NCBI GenBank assembly: GCA_951812745.1
Contig: OX638327.1
Span: 1,054,001-1,118,000 of the forward strand
Length of the DNA: 64,000 nucleotides
Source of the DNA: an uncultured Nitrospirales bacterium
Lineage (GTDB): Bacteria; Nitrospirota; Nitrospiria; Nitrospirales; UBA8639
Direction of reading: 5' to 3'
A program made the translations under genes and the position numbers. The first letter of the stretch is position 1, and every line of letters begins with the position of its first letter. The notes under the pieces are model-generated. The model was not told the origin of the DNA and ran no database searches. It saw only the letters and a program-made list of their open reading frames with translations. Of this stretch, positions 1 through 10,084 are shown piece after piece.

Positions 1-791
1 GTCTCTGCCACACCCTGGAACGCTTGAGTCAGCGGAGAATCCGGAACCGACACGACGATCGGCATACCCGCATCTCCACCCTCGCGGATTGCCGGGTCCA
101 AGGGAATGCGACCCAGGAAGGGAATCTCGAATTTTTGCGCCGCGCGCTCGCCGCCCGCAAACGAGAAAATCTCCGTTCGTTCTCCGCAATGCCCGCAGAC
201 GAAAAAGCTCATGTTTTCAATCACGCCCAAGAGGGGAACGTTGACTTTCTTGAACATCATCAGGCCCTTGCGTACGTCATAGAGTGCCACTTCCTGGGGC
301 GTGGTCACGGTGACGACGCCGGTCAGCGGCACGATCTGGGAAAGACTGAGCTGGGCATCCCCCGTCCCCGGAGGCAAATCCACCAACAGGTAGTCCAATT
401 CCCCCCACAGCACGTCACGAAAAAACTGCTGGATGGCGGTATGCACCATAGGGCCCCGCCACACGATGGCGGTTTCTTCCGGCACAAAGAACCCCATGGA
501 CATGATCTTCACGCCATGCGCTTCAGCCGGCTTGATTTTGTCGCCCTCTTTTTCCGGGGGGTTCGGCACCCCCATCATCATGGGAATATTCGGGCCATAA
601 ATATCCGCATCCATCAGCCCGACTTTCGCGCCGGTTTGCGCCAATGCCACGGACAAATTGGCGGAAACCGTGGATTTGCCGACTCCGCCTTTCCCACTCG
701 CCACCGCAATAATATGTTTGACGCCGGGTAACAGGGCATCCTGGGCCGCCGGATTTCCCGAACCCGCGTGCGTTGTAGATTCGTCACTCAT
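1..791 (-). CDS. mrp: Mrp/NBP35-type P-loop ATPase (Fe-S cluster carrier), C-terminus beyond the window
   Basis: Read on the minus strand from the ATG at 791-789, the protein opens with a short Ser/Thr-rich leader and then a deviant Walker A loop (GKGGVGKST) at about residues 33-41. It continues with the Mrp signatures [17 protein letters not shown] and DLPPGTGD. Mrp/ApbC proteins are known to bind and transfer Fe-S clusters using ATP. A C-G-H-C-G-E stretch (around 190-210) is read through with no frameshift, and no stop appears before base 1, so the gene is cut by the window edge. It is transcribed divergently from lgt. The usual N-terminal DUF59 domain is absent, giving the short form of the family. 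Family assignment is firm; the cargo proteins are unknown. Confidence 0.93.
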   Translation of the reverse strand, partial: MSDESTTHAGSGNPAAQDALLPGVKHIIAVASGKGGVGKSTVSANLSVALAQTGAKVGLMDADIYGPNIPMMMGVPNPPEKEGDKIKPAEAHGVKIMSMGFFVPEETAIVWRGPMVHTAIQQFFRDVLWGELDYLLVDLPPGTGDAQLSLSQIVPLTGVVTVTTPQEVALYDVRKGLMMFKKVNVPLLGVIENMSFFVCGHCGERTEIFSFAGGERAAQKFEIPFLGRIPLDPAIREGGDAGMPIVVSVPDSPLTQAFQGVAE

Positions 792-913
792 CTCTCGATC
801 CTCCGTTTCCATTCGTCGCGTGGGTGTCGGCACAAACTCTACCCCGTCATCAACCGCGGAGGCAAATGCTCAACGGGCTGTCATCCTTGAAAAACCGGCA
901 ACTCCTCCCTAGG

Positions 914-1798
914 ATGGCTTCGCACATTGTATTGGTCCTGGCCGGCATCACGACTTTCGATTGGATATCCGTTTTGAACGATTTCATCCCTCCGTTGTGG
1001 GTTTCCCTCTCCTTCCCCGAGATCGATCCGGTCTTTTTTCGGTTGGGGCCGCTGCAATTTCGTTGGTACGGGCTGATGTATCTGTTGGGGCTGCTGGCGG
1101 CGTATTTTCTGATCAAGCATCGAGCCGCCGCGCGAAACATCCCATTAGGCACCGCCCAGATGTCCGACTTGATCGTGTATGCCGCCTTTGGCGTGTTTCT
1201 CGGCGGACGGTTGGGCTATACCCTCTTTTACAATACGGCGTACTACCTGCAGAACCCCCTGAAAATTTTGGCCGTGTGGGAAGGCGGGATGTCCTTCCAC
1301 GGCGGGTTGCTCGGCGTCTGTATCGCGCTTTGGCTGTTCTGTTATAAAAAAGGATTCGCGGCGTACACGATTGCGGATCTGGCGGCGCAGGCAACACCGA
1401 TCGGGTTGGGCTTGGGTCGGTTGGGGAATTTTGTCAATGGTGAGTTATACGGACGGCCCACGGACGTTGCATGGTGCATGGTTTTCCCGAAAGGCGGATC
1501 GGCCTGTCGCCATCCCTCGCAATTATACGAGGCGGCCCTGGAGGGAGTGGTCCTGTTCGGGGCCCTCTGGTTCCTGGGGAAAAAGGCCACGCCTCCCGGG
1601 ACGGTCTTTTGGAGTTTTTTTGCCGGGTACGGCATCTTCCGATGTTTCGTCGAATTGTTCCGGGAACCGGACGCTCATCTGGGGTTTGTGCTGGGACCCA
1701 TGACCATGGGGCAACTCTTGAGCGTTCCCATGATTCTCCTCGGGCTCACGATGCTCCTGGTGGGCTACAGAACGCATCGCGAACGCGCGGGGCAGTAA
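914..1798 (+). CDS. lgt: Prolipoprotein diacylglyceryl transferase
   Basis: Integral inner-membrane enzyme that transfers diacylglycerol from phosphatidylglycerol to the lipobox cysteine of prolipoproteins, the first step of lipoprotein maturation. Visible family signatures are the F-R-W-Y-G-L-M-Y motif near the N-terminus, GGRLGY, the HGGLLG motif in the central loop, GRLGNFVNGELYGRPTD, and RHPSQLYEA near the C-terminus. Several hydrophobic segments match the seven-helix family plan. The frame is open upstream to 824, but homologues begin just before the FPEID segment. The ATG at 914 is the first plausible start, and an internal TTG at 974 would give an even more typical length. Lipobox proteins in this window (for example the TPR lipoprotein just downstream) are likely substrates. 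Confidence 0.95.
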   Translation: MASHIVLVLAGITTFDWISVLNDFIPPLWVSLSFPEIDPVFFRLGPLQFRWYGLMYLLGLLAAYFLIKHRAAARNIPLGTAQMSDLIVYAAFGVFLGGRLGYTLFYNTAYYLQNPLKILAVWEGGMSFHGGLLGVCIALWLFCYKKGFAAYTIADLAAQATPIGLGLGRLGNFVNGELYGRPTDVAWCMVFPKGGSACRHPSQLYEAALEGVVLFGALWFLGKKATPPGTVFWSFFAGYGIFRCFVELFREPDAHLGFVLGPMTMGQLLSVPMILLGLTMLLVGYRTHRERAGQ

Positions 1799-1885
1799 TT
1801 GAATGTCTCTACCTCCCCTTGCCCTTCCTTACAAAGGAGGGGAAATAACTTGTCAGTCCGCGACAACGATCTGAGAAGGGATCGG

Positions 1886-2362
1886 CTAAAATCCTCCTGG
1901 TGGTGCACCACCAGGCCTACCGCCGCCGCCGATTCCGCCAAGTCCTCCAAGGCCCGGGATGCTTGGTAAGCCGCCTCCTCCGGTGGTCCCTACGTCACCA
2001 TACCGACGATAGATCCGTGAATTCCAAATGACCTGATGCCCGGGAGCGAAATTCGCGGCTTCGGTATAGTGTGCCTCGGCTTGCTTTCGCTGTCCTAATC
2101 GATCCAGGGTCAAGGCCAGGTTGTAATGCGCCTCCGCCAAGGTCTTCTGGACGCCGATGGCTTTTTCGTAATGTTGCTTGGCCACCGTCCACTGCCCGGC
2201 GGCAAAGGCCTGGTTGCCTGCTTTCACGGCCAACATCGCCTCGGGCTTGCTCCCGCCCGGAGCATTCAAGGCCGTGATTCTCGCTTTCCCCGTACTGCTA
2301 CAGGCGCCGATGACGACGAGACTGCATATAAGGCATCCCATTTTCCAACTGCTCGGTGGCAT
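1886..2362 (-). CDS. Small TPR lipoprotein with glycine-rich tail
   Basis: The start at 2362 is preceded by a strong AGGAG ribosome-binding site; the frame also extends to 2407 without such support. Residues 1-22 form a lipoprotein signal ending in the lipobox VIGAC. About two tetratricopeptide repeats follow (AVKAGNQAFAAGQW and AEAHYNLALTLDRLGQ), then a C-terminal region very rich in Gly and Pro (PGLGGLGGIGGGG). TPR lipoproteins usually act as periplasmic scaffolds, but no partner can be named from this sequence. It converges on lgt, whose product would lipidate it. Function unknown beyond a membrane-anchored protein-interaction role. Confidence 0.8.
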   Translation of the reverse strand: MPPSSWKMGCLICSLVVIGACSSTGKARITALNAPGGSKPEAMLAVKAGNQAFAAGQWTVAKQHYEKAIGVQKTLAEAHYNLALTLDRLGQRKQAEAHYTEAANFAPGHQVIWNSRIYRRYGDVGTTGGGGLPSIPGLGGLGGIGGGGRPGGAPPGGF

Positions 2363-2411
2363 GAACGTTCTCCTTTCTTCACGTGTTTGAAGGAAAGATT
2401 TTCTCATTCTC

Positions 2412-2487
2412 TACCTCCCCTCTCCCTCACCCCAGCCCTCTCCCTATTTCCCGCTTAACGCGGGAAATAGGAGAGGGAGTTGAGGTT
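2412..2487. repeat. Palindromic CCCTCACC/CTCTCCC-type intergenic repeat
   Basis: An imperfect long inverted repeat: CTCTCCCTATTTCCCGC followed by a short TTAA loop and a complementary GCGGGAAATAGGAGAGGGA arm. It lies in the gap between the addA end and the TPR lipoprotein start. Relatives with the same CTCTCCC/GGGAGAG core lie near 16.8, 42.2, 49.0 and 64.0 kb, so this is a dispersed family. It could act as a transcription-terminating or mRNA-stabilising hairpin; that is inference. Confidence 0.75.
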
Positions 2488-2500
2488 TTGTCTATCCTAC

Positions 2501-5500
2501 TCAAACCTCGACGCCGAGTCCACTCCGTAAAAAGATGAGTTGTGCCCGGACAGCACCGTGTCCCAAGGCCGACTCTGCCGCTCGACGATAGATCTCCATC
2601 TGTGCCCGGGACCCCTGAACCACCTGCGCCAGGGAGGTATCCGCCACCTGATGCGTCTTATAATCGGCAATCCAAATCTGTTGGTCCCGGCGATACATGA
2701 CGTCGAGCACCCCTTCCATCACACACGAGGGCACGGCCTGAGTGTGCTCCGCGTCCACCCCCGCTCTTTCCCAGGGAACGGCAAAGGGAATTTCCCTGCC
2801 CAGAATTTCCGACTGCCGGAGTACGGCATACGGGTCGGACCCGACAAAGTGCGTGAAGAGTTCTTGCAATTCCGCGCACAGGCTGTCCGACTCCGGGACC
2901 CATTCCCTTGGAAGGGACGTCCGGCAGCAGGCTTCGATCCATACCGGCATCGTCTCCGGATCTTCAGAAAAATCCCAACCGTGCAACACGCGATGGGCAA
3001 GCGTCCCGATGACCACGCTTCGAGCTGATGCCCCCGGCTGCGACGCCGTCTCCTTGCGCGAAGGGGCGACGGCTTTTCGCGGGGATTTCCTCTTGGATTT
3101 CACGGCGGGCTCCCCTGGAACTATAGGGATCGCCGGCAACGACGTGTCGTCCGTCGTCAGGGACCGTGTCGCGGAAAGAAACAGCGGGGTCTTCCGGGCC
3201 ATTTCCATTCGCTGCATCCATGCGTCCCATCGGCGTTGGTGCCCCACAGCATCAGGCAGGGCCGCTTTCCACGCGGGTTGAGCAGGCCGGGCCTTCTTCA
3301 TGGGCTGAGGAGCCGGCACGACGGTCGTCGTCACGGCCACGTTCCCGACAAGATAGTCAATTTGTGACCTTTCTTTTGCCGCCTCGACCATTGCCGGTAA
3401 ATCAAGATCCAGGCCGCGCGAGATCAACGACAGGAACGTCCCCTTTGGGGTCGCCCCTTGTCCGTGAAGCGCCGCCGACAACACCAGACGCCGTTGCGCG
3501 CGCGTCATGGCGACGTAGAGCAACCGCACCTGTTCGGCCCGTTGTCGTTCGGCTAATTTCGTTTCGATAAAAATTTCTCCGAGGTCGGCAGCCTGGCCGA
3601 GCCGAAGACCGACGGTGTCGGTCAGCCAGTCGTGGGACGTCCGGACCGGCGTTCTTCGATGATCGACGTCCCGGTGCAGACCCGCCACGATCACCATGGG
3701 AAATTCCAACCCTTTGGCCTTATGGATGGTCAACAACCTGATCGCTCCACCCGGGCCCTGGGACGTGAGCCCTTCTTCGACAAGGGCCCGTTCTCCCTCT
3801 TCCGGCGGTTCATCCACCCATTGCCCCACCTGACGAACGATTTCCCGAAGCGTCAACCCGGACCGCGCAGCCAGGTCAAGCATGATGTCCCGGAGTTTGA
3901 GCACGTTTGCCAGGGCATGTTCGCCGTCGAGGGAGGCCGCTGCCAATTCCGCCAGGGGCAGTGTTTGGAACACGTGCCGGATGGCCTCAGGAACCGGAAA
4001 CGATTGTATCTCCGTTCGCAACGAACGCAGGATCGAAAAAATCGGCGGGAGATGCTTAAGGGACGACTCGTGCGCCCAATCATCCGGGAATCCTCGTTGC
4101 ACGATCGATTCGATCTCGAGGTCGGAACAGCCGCCATACGAAGATCGCAATACCCCCACCGCGCCAAGTTCATCACGGGGATCCATCAGGACGCGCAACA
4201 CGTGGGTGCAATCGATCACTTCCTGACGTTCATAAAAGTGTTTTTCTCCTTCGGCGAGGCACGGCAGGTGGTGCCGCCGAAAGGCTTCGAGGGAGATTCG
4301 CAGGTGGGTAAGCGTTCGAAACAGGACCGCAATGTGGCGCGGCTGGATCGGCATTGCGCGACCACCCAGGAGCAGAGATTCTTTCTCCAGAACTTCCTCT
4401 CGTAACCAACGCGCCAAGGCGTCCGCCTCCGCGCGACTGGCCGTTTCCGCATCCGCGTCCTCCTGCGCAAGGGCGACGACGCGAAACTGCACCCGTTCGT
4501 GGGGCAAGGGACGCGAGTCCGCCGGCACGGGAATGAGTGGTTCGTAGTGAGGTTGCACCCCTTCGACGGAAGCGGACGGAAACAAATTGGCGCAACAGCG
4601 GTTCACCGGATCCAGTACCTGGTCATGGGCCCGAAAGTTTCCTTGCAAGGAATACCGTTTCCCCCGGGCCGCCAGGATATGGTTCCGGACAACGGTATCG
4701 TAGGCTTCGATATCCGCACGTCGAAACGCATAAATGGATTGCTTGGGATCGCCCACGATAAACAATTTCCCCGGCGCCGGTTGCACGTGATGCCATTCCC
4801 GGGCTTCGGCGCCCTTGGCCTCGGCTAAAAACAGGATCAACTCGTATTGGACCGGATCGGTGTCCTGAAATTCATCGACGATGATCGCTTGATACTGGTC
4901 CTTCAATTCGGCGCGCACGTGCGGATGGTCTCGAAGCAGGGCCCGTGCCCGCGCGAGTAATCCGTTAAACGACACCAGCCCCTTCTCCACGAACGAAGTC
5001 CGGCACCGGGCGACGAACGGGGACAGAAATTGCACGGTGTCCCATAACGAGCCCGAACTCGACTGTTCAATTGCCTGGGCTACCTTGATCAGATTCCTGG
5101 CTTCTTCATAGTCCTCGTCGGTCCAGTCCTTCGGTTTCTTCGAGGGAATCGTTTGTTGAAGCACCGTGGCGGCGGAGTTCTCATCCGCATCTTCAAGTCG
5201 CGTCGTTTGTTCCGTCGCCAAGCCTGCCAACAACTCTACGGCCTGATCGAGCAGACGATTGATCTTCAGCGTGCCCTGATACGTTTCCTGCAACCGGCAA
5301 CCCCGATCGCGTAACGTCGCCAGCCACGATCGGAGGTGCGACGTGATCTCCGGTTGCGGGGTGAGGACTCCGGGCAATGGGATCAATTCATCCGTCAGCG
5401 CTCGCGCGAGTTGTTTCACGTCATCCAGGCTGTAGTGCGCCAGCATTTGCCGCCAGACGTCATGCCGGCGCCCGCCCACATCCAATTCGTGCTGCACCCA

Positions 5501-6043
5501 CTGGTCCCACTCGCGATTGAAATGCTCGTGAAATCGCGTGCCGTCGTCTTCCTGAAACGAAGGATCGACACCGGCTTCCACGGGATAGAGCCGCAAGAGA
5601 TGGCCGGCAAAACTGTGAATGGTTTCAATGTGCGCCCGTTCCACCTCACGCATCGCCGCGTCGCTGACCGCCGCCAACTCCTCGTCGGCGAGACCCGAGA
5701 ATTCCTGAAGCGTCCGGATCGACTGGATCTCGTAACCGTGGGATTGATCCCCGGCATGGACGCCCGCGGCAAGTTCCTTCATGAGCCGCAAACGCTGCCG
5801 CATCCGCAGCTTCAATTCACTGGCCGCCTTGTTGGTAAAGGTGACCGCGACGATTTGCGTCAATGACAGTGGTTGGTCACGCCGGGTCAGCAGGTGGAGA
5901 ATACGATCGATGAGCAGCGAGGTCTTGCCCGTGCCCGCTCCCGCCGTCACCACGACGTTGATCCCTGACGCCGTGGTGGCGCCATGACGCGCGTGGCTAT
6001 CCGGAAGATTCTCTTTCACGACCTTGCCGCCTTCACGAGTCAT
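2501..6043 (-). CDS. addA: AddA-type UvrD-like helicase with RecB-family nuclease domain
   Basis: Subunit of an AddAB double-strand-break-processing helicase-nuclease (RecBCD equivalent). From the ATG at 6043 the protein has about 1180 residues. Walker A (AGAGTGKTS) lies near residue 33, motif II is DEFQDTDPVQ, motif III GDPKQSIYAFRRAD, motif V LLTIHKAKGLEFP and motif VI LYVAMTRAQRRL. The C-terminal nuclease domain shows GVLDVMYR followed by ADYKTHQ near residue 1125, the D-(D)YK core of PD-(D/E)XK nucleases. The start was chosen at 6043 because it overlaps the last 11 bases of addB, while the frame running up to 6244 lies wholly inside addB. The known complex loads RecA and degrades DNA lacking Chi-like sites. 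Full catalytic motifs suggest a working enzyme. Confidence 0.93.
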   Translation of the reverse strand: MTREGGKVVKENLPDSHARHGATTASGINVVVTAGAGTGKTSLLIDRILHLLTRRDQPLSLTQIVAVTFTNKAASELKLRMRQRLRLMKELAAGVHAGDQSHGYEIQSIRTLQEFSGLADEELAAVSDAAMREVERAHIETIHSFAGHLLRLYPVEAGVDPSFQEDDGTRFHEHFNREWDQWVQHELDVGGRRHDVWRQMLAHYSLDDVKQLARALTDELIPLPGVLTPQPEITSHLRSWLATLRDRGCRLQETYQGTLKINRLLDQAVELLAGLATEQTTRLEDADENSAATVLQQTIPSKKPKDWTDEDYEEARNLIKVAQAIEQSSSGSLWDTVQFLSPFVARCRTSFVEKGLVSFNGLLARARALLRDHPHVRAELKDQYQAIIVDEFQDTDPVQYELILFLAEAKGAEAREWHHVQPAPGKLFIVGDPKQSIYAFRRADIEAYDTVVRNHILAARGKRYSLQGNFRAHDQVLDPVNRCCANLFPSASVEGVQPHYEPLIPVPADSRPLPHERVQFRVVALAQEDADAETASRAEADALARWLREEVLEKESLLLGGRAMPIQPRHIAVLFRTLTHLRISLEAFRRHHLPCLAEGEKHFYERQEVIDCTHVLRVLMDPRDELGAVGVLRSSYGGCSDLEIESIVQRGFPDDWAHESSLKHLPPIFSILRSLRTEIQSFPVPEAIRHVFQTLPLAELAAASLDGEHALANVLKLRDIMLDLAARSGLTLREIVRQVGQWVDEPPEEGERALVEEGLTSQGPGGAIRLLTIHKAKGLEFPMVIVAGLHRDVDHRRTPVRTSHDWLTDTVGLRLGQAADLGEIFIETKLAERQRAEQVRLLYVAMTRAQRRLVLSAALHGQGATPKGTFLSLISRGLDLDLPAMVEAAKERSQIDYLVGNVAVTTTVVPAPQPMKKARPAQPAWKAALPDAVGHQRRWDAWMQRMEMARKTPLFLSATRSLTTDDTSLPAIPIVPGEPAVKSKRKSPRKAVAPSRKETASQPGASARSVVIGTLAHRVLHGWDFSEDPETMPVWIEACCRTSLPREWVPESDSLCAELQELFTHFVGSDPYAVLRQSEILGREIPFAVPWERAGVDAEHTQAVPSCVMEGVLDVMYRRDQQIWIADYKTHQVADTSLAQVVQGSRAQMEIYRRAAESALGHGAVRAQLIFLRSGLGVEV

Positions 6044-9000
6044 CGTCCTTTGCGACACGCTTCGCAGGCGGCTTCGGGGGCTGCTGTCGCCGCATGTCTC
6101 GATGCGCGTGGGTCTGCTTATAATCCTCCCGCGCACGCCGGGCGCTTGCCGGATGGGTGAGGTGGCACACCGGCCGCACGTCGCACCACTCGCAATGTCG
6201 GCCCGGAACGATGAAAAATTTCCCTTGCTGAATCCCTTCGACAAGCGTCGTCATCATCGTCTCCAGTTGAGGGGTAACGCCGGCCCGCGTGCCTGATGAA
6301 AAGGCCACGGGCGCAAACCCTTGTTCTTCCGGAAGTTCACGTGGGGCCACGACGTAAAACCACACGCCGTCGCAAGTGACGGTCCCGTCCTGTCCCGGCG
6401 GGTGTTCCAACAGCGGCGGAATCCCTTGCCCGGCCAATTCCATATAGAGCAGCGGTTGCAGGCGAGTTCCCCGCACGACCGACCTGGCCAACTCCTGGTC
6501 CGTCATGACGCGGCTCCCGGTAAATTTATAATCGATGATTCGATACCGGCGCCGGGAAGGCGACCAATCCACCCGATCGAGTTGACCAGCAATGGGGAGC
6601 AACGTCGTCCCCTTGGATCCTTTCACCGGCATCTCACCTTTCAGGGAGACTTCAAACAGGACCGGGAGCCATTCGTCACCCAGTTCCCGCCTATCCTGCT
6701 CAAGGATCCGTTCGAGAATATCCATGATCTGTTCCTGCCGCATCTCCCACAACAGCGCTGGCCCAACCGCGTGCTGTTGTTCAAACTCCCGGAACACGGA
6801 CTCCGCAACCTGCTTCAGGACGTCAAGGGGCTTGAAATCGGCCGGGGCCGCCTGCGCGAACCACCCGTTTTGCGCTAACCGGCTGTACCATTCTTTTAAA
6901 ATCCCGTGAAGCAGCGTACCCACCTCCAACGCGCTCACACCCTGACTCGGGGGCGTGGTCCTCGACACCCGGATGCCCAGGACGTCCTGTACGAAATATT
7001 GAAAGGGACAGGTTGCATAGCGTTGGAGGTTGGTCGGCGACAGACCATGAACGGCCAGAAACTTCCCATACTCGGGCAGAGGCCCTGTTATGCCGTCATA
7101 GGCGTTCAGTTGCGGCTGTTCACTCTCCTGAACGCGGAGTGCCGCAAGCCCTTTTTCCACCACCTGCCACCACCCCGGCTCCCACGCGGTTGCCCGGGCC
7201 GGCTTATGACGATGCAGGACGTGTCGGATGAGCCGCTCACGCGGGGTCCATCGTGCCTCATCGGCATATGGAGCCGCCTGGGGTTTGTGAAGAAGGGACC
7301 GGGGCACCTCCATGGAAGCCAGCCCCGGCATGCAGCGTTCCACTTCCTGAAGATACCAGGACGGGATGGTCGTCCGGCCCTCCTCGTCCGACCGTTGCGC
7401 CACCAGCATGACCCCTTCCCGTGCCGCGTGCATCAACAGGTAGAACAGTAACTTTTCCTCATCATACCCCCTGGTCTTTTCCTGGATTTTGAACCCCAGG
7501 TTCACGTCCAAAAACCGGCGCGCCGCATCCCGGAGAAACCCGTCCTCTCGAATGTGCCGGGGAAAGGTGTGATCCGTGAGCCCGATCACGAACAGGAAGC
7601 GAAAGGACAAGCCTCTGGCCTCCATGGCATCCACGACCCGCACCGCGTTCTCCGGTTGAGTAGGACTCCACACGAACCGTTCGTCCATGAACCGCTTGAG
7701 CGTTGCGAGAAACTCCGCATACTGAACTGGCCCGCTGACCTCCGTCAGGGCCCGGATCTCCGCCAAACAGTCCTGCACCGCCCGATACACGTGCGAGAAC
7801 TTCACCGTCCCCTCCAGGCCCTGCTCTTCCCGGGGTACGCGCGCGTCCTGATCTGATGACGGGCTTATCAGTACGTCATCCATGAGAGCCACAGCTCGGT
7901 CCGTGAAGATCTCCCACCCCGCCTCTTCCGGGAAGGCTTCAAGAAGCCGGTTCAATCGATCCAGCACGTGCCAGAGATTCCGGACTTCTTCACCGGCAAT
8001 CATGGCCTCACCCTGTCTTCGCTTGTGCGGCATCGACACCCCGGTTTCAAAAAACCGTACCAGCCTCTCCCGGTCCCGCAAGCCCTGTTCGAGCCCAACC
8101 TGCCGGCTCACCTGCTCCCACACGCCGGGACGCGGGGTCGTGAGGTCGGGACAGACGGTCTGCCAATTCACGAACGGAGAATGCAATACGTCAAAGATGG
8201 CATTCCGGTCAGGATCGGAAAGACGAAACGCGAGGAGGCGCAGCACGGCTTGGGAAAACGGATACTGGCTCAAGGGCCGGCGCAAAGTCGCCTGCAAGGG
8301 AATGCCATGCGCCGAAAACACACGAGGCAGCACGTTTTCATATCCGCCCAACGTCCGCCCGACCACTCCGATGTCATGAAACGGAACCCGCCGTTCGTGT
8401 ACCAGGGCCAGGATCTCTTTAGCCACCACTTCAATCTCGTCGTTCGCGCCGGAGACCGTCACAAGACGGCAGAACCTTTGCGTCCCGGTTGCTCCTGCGC
8501 TTCGATTCCCGTTTCGCCAAACGCCGGGAACGCTCGCGTCGAGATCATCTGCCGTCGGCTCGCCGGGCACGTCGGACTTTGGAGACCGGAACGACCGGGA
8601 GGGATCGAACAAGGCTCGAAACGGCGATTCGGTCCCGGCCTTGTGTTCGACCTGTCCTGACGCGAGCCCGCGGACGTGTTGATCGAAGAACTGCTGGGCG
8701 AAACGAAAGGCCGGATGTTGATCGAGTAACGGGAAATACAGCGTGGCGGGGTACTGCCTGACGACCGTTCGAAAGAGATCGAGTTGCCCTTGGGTCAGAT
8801 CATAAAATCCATAGTAAAAGATATGGGCCTGCTGCCGAAGCCACGATGAAGCGGATACCAGGTCAAGCGCCAGCACCGTGACGTCGTCATGGTCATACAA
8901 CGAATGACGGCTCTGGTCGTCACACCAGGCCCGGTACAAGTGGATGACCGCGTGCAGCCTGCGGTCCGTGGAGAACGGGCTTTGGCTGAACGCCTCCAAC

Positions 9001-9413
9001 ACCGGATCGGCATCCACTCTCGCGTCCTTGAGATCCTTAAGCGTGGCCCAGAGCGCCGCCCAGCCGCCGGGCATCGAGACGAGTTCGTTGAGCCCGGCAA
9101 GATCCGCTTCTCCCTTGCGCAACCGCTGATGCACCCATTCCCGAAAAAAGGGCTCGCCTCGAAGTTGGTACGCCACCTGACGGCTCTGTTCTTCGAGCAC
9201 CCGCAACGCCAACTGGTGGAACGTCAAGAGATGAACGTTGAAAAGCGGTAGGCCCTGCCCAATACAGAACGTCCACTTGAGGTGCGTGCGTAAACTTTCA
9301 GAAGGAACAAGGACCAGGCATGGCGGCGAGGGCGGGGTGGTGAACGAGCGAAGGTCTGAGGCTAAGGCTTGTTCCAAATCCGGATGAAAGAGACCCGTAA
9401 CGACGTGAAGCAT
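6033..9413 (-). CDS. addB: AddB-type nuclease subunit with predicted Fe-S cluster
   Basis: A 1126-residue partner of AddA, encoded first in the pair. The N-terminal half resembles a helicase fold without a clear Walker A (VLVPSESLRTHL instead). The C-terminal PD-(D/E)XK domain carries AGQLDRVDW and then IIDYKFTG near residue 960. Cysteines at CPFQYF (about 802) and at CEWCDVRPVC (about 1073-1082) are placed like the four ligands of the AddB iron-sulphur cluster. The family combines a second nuclease with recombination-hotspot scanning. The stop codon lies inside the addA start region, so translation is probably coupled. Assignment of family and pairing is firm; whether it recognises a Chi sequence cannot be seen. 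Confidence 0.9.
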   Translation of the reverse strand: MLHVVTGLFHPDLEQALASDLRSFTTPPSPPCLVLVPSESLRTHLKWTFCIGQGLPLFNVHLLTFHQLALRVLEEQSRQVAYQLRGEPFFREWVHQRLRKGEADLAGLNELVSMPGGWAALWATLKDLKDARVDADPVLEAFSQSPFSTDRRLHAVIHLYRAWCDDQSRHSLYDHDDVTVLALDLVSASSWLRQQAHIFYYGFYDLTQGQLDLFRTVVRQYPATLYFPLLDQHPAFRFAQQFFDQHVRGLASGQVEHKAGTESPFRALFDPSRSFRSPKSDVPGEPTADDLDASVPGVWRNGNRSAGATGTQRFCRLVTVSGANDEIEVVAKEILALVHERRVPFHDIGVVGRTLGGYENVLPRVFSAHGIPLQATLRRPLSQYPFSQAVLRLLAFRLSDPDRNAIFDVLHSPFVNWQTVCPDLTTPRPGVWEQVSRQVGLEQGLRDRERLVRFFETGVSMPHKRRQGEAMIAGEEVRNLWHVLDRLNRLLEAFPEEAGWEIFTDRAVALMDDVLISPSSDQDARVPREEQGLEGTVKFSHVYRAVQDCLAEIRALTEVSGPVQYAEFLATLKRFMDERFVWSPTQPENAVRVVDAMEARGLSFRFLFVIGLTDHTFPRHIREDGFLRDAARRFLDVNLGFKIQEKTRGYDEEKLLFYLLMHAAREGVMLVAQRSDEEGRTTIPSWYLQEVERCMPGLASMEVPRSLLHKPQAAPYADEARWTPRERLIRHVLHRHKPARATAWEPGWWQVVEKGLAALRVQESEQPQLNAYDGITGPLPEYGKFLAVHGLSPTNLQRYATCPFQYFVQDVLGIRVSRTTPPSQGVSALEVGTLLHGILKEWYSRLAQNGWFAQAAPADFKPLDVLKQVAESVFREFEQQHAVGPALLWEMRQEQIMDILERILEQDRRELGDEWLPVLFEVSLKGEMPVKGSKGTTLLPIAGQLDRVDWSPSRRRYRIIDYKFTGSRVMTDQELARSVVRGTRLQPLLYMELAGQGIPPLLEHPPGQDGTVTCDGVWFYVVAPRELPEEQGFAPVAFSSGTRAGVTPQLETMMTTLVEGIQQGKFFIVPGRHCEWCDVRPVCHLTHPASARRAREDYKQTHAHRDMRRQQPPKPPAKRVAKDDDS

Positions 9414-9484
9414 GGCTGGCTGGCGAAAAGAACCGACGCGCAGGGATACGCGTCACGGGAAGGGGGCATGAACCTTCGCCCGCC

Positions 9485-9670
9485 CTACCCTGTTTCCGGA
9501 CCGATCAGTTCCCCGTTACAATCCGCGCAGCCCCATTCCGCATCGATGAAGGTCATGGGCTCTCCACAGAACGGACAGTCTGGCGGGGCAGCAGATTGCT
9601 GCGGCGGCAGGACCGGAAGCTCAAGATCCAGATCATCTTCATCCATCCCAAATGGAAGGGAGGTGCTCAT
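9485..9670 (-). CDS. Zinc-ribbon miniprotein
   Basis: A 61-residue protein with an acidic N-terminus (MDEDDLDLELP) followed by a CPFC...CADC four-cysteine arrangement at about residues 33-53, typical of a single zinc ribbon. It lies between addB and the thioredoxin-fold gene on the same strand and may share their transcript. No enzymatic motif is present. Zinc ribbons of this size often serve as small adaptors, but the partner is not evident; the role is unknown. Confidence 0.7.
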   Translation of the reverse strand: MSTSLPFGMDEDDLDLELPVLPPQQSAAPPDCPFCGEPMTFIDAEWGCADCNGELIGPETG

Positions 9671-9691
9671 TGGGAGGACCTATGACAAAGG

Positions 9692-9946
9692 TTAACCCCG
9701 ACGTTGACTCAACGCTTTTTCCGCGCTTTGCCGTGAGGGTACGCCGACGAAGGTGAGTCGCCCATTGATAATCGTGGCAGGAACGGCTCGCACCGCGTGA
9801 CGGTCAGCCAGTTCCTGACCATCGGGGGTAGTGATATCAATTTCCCGGTAACTGAAACTGTGCTTCACCCGCAGTTGCTTCCACAGGCTCTTGGCTGAAG
9901 GACAGGCTGAACAGGACGAAGAGATTAATAAGGTTACATTGGCCAT
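9692..9946 (-). CDS. Thioredoxin/glutaredoxin-fold redox protein
   Basis: An 84-residue protein from the ATG at 9946, which has AGGAG upstream; the open frame extends to 9982 but lacks support there. The beginning MANVTLLISSSCSACPSAK carries the redox-active CSAC at about residues 12-15, followed by the cis-proline segment AVPATIING near residue 55 and a glycine-rich end. This layout matches small glutaredoxin/thioredoxin-like proteins that reduce or isomerise disulphides. There is no signal peptide, so it should be cytosolic. It is the last gene before the Argonaute island. Confidence 0.82.
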   Translation of the reverse strand: MANVTLLISSSCSACPSAKSLWKQLRVKHSFSYREIDITTPDGQELADRHAVRAVPATIINGRLTFVGVPSRQSAEKALSQRRG

Positions 9947-10084
9947 ACCACGCGCTCCTTTTGCTGTGAAGAATGGTAGCACTAACCGGAACGGCGTCGC
10001 AAGCGACCATACCGTCTCCCGCCGTTATTCTCGACAGCTTTCATCGGGAATCCAGGGTCTTTGAAAATGCATTCGGTCTTTGTC

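Noticed and set aside
24-731. Long plus-strand frame over the Mrp gene
   Set aside because: It is the antisense shadow of the Mrp frame, whose P-loop and family motifs are unmistakable on the minus strand.
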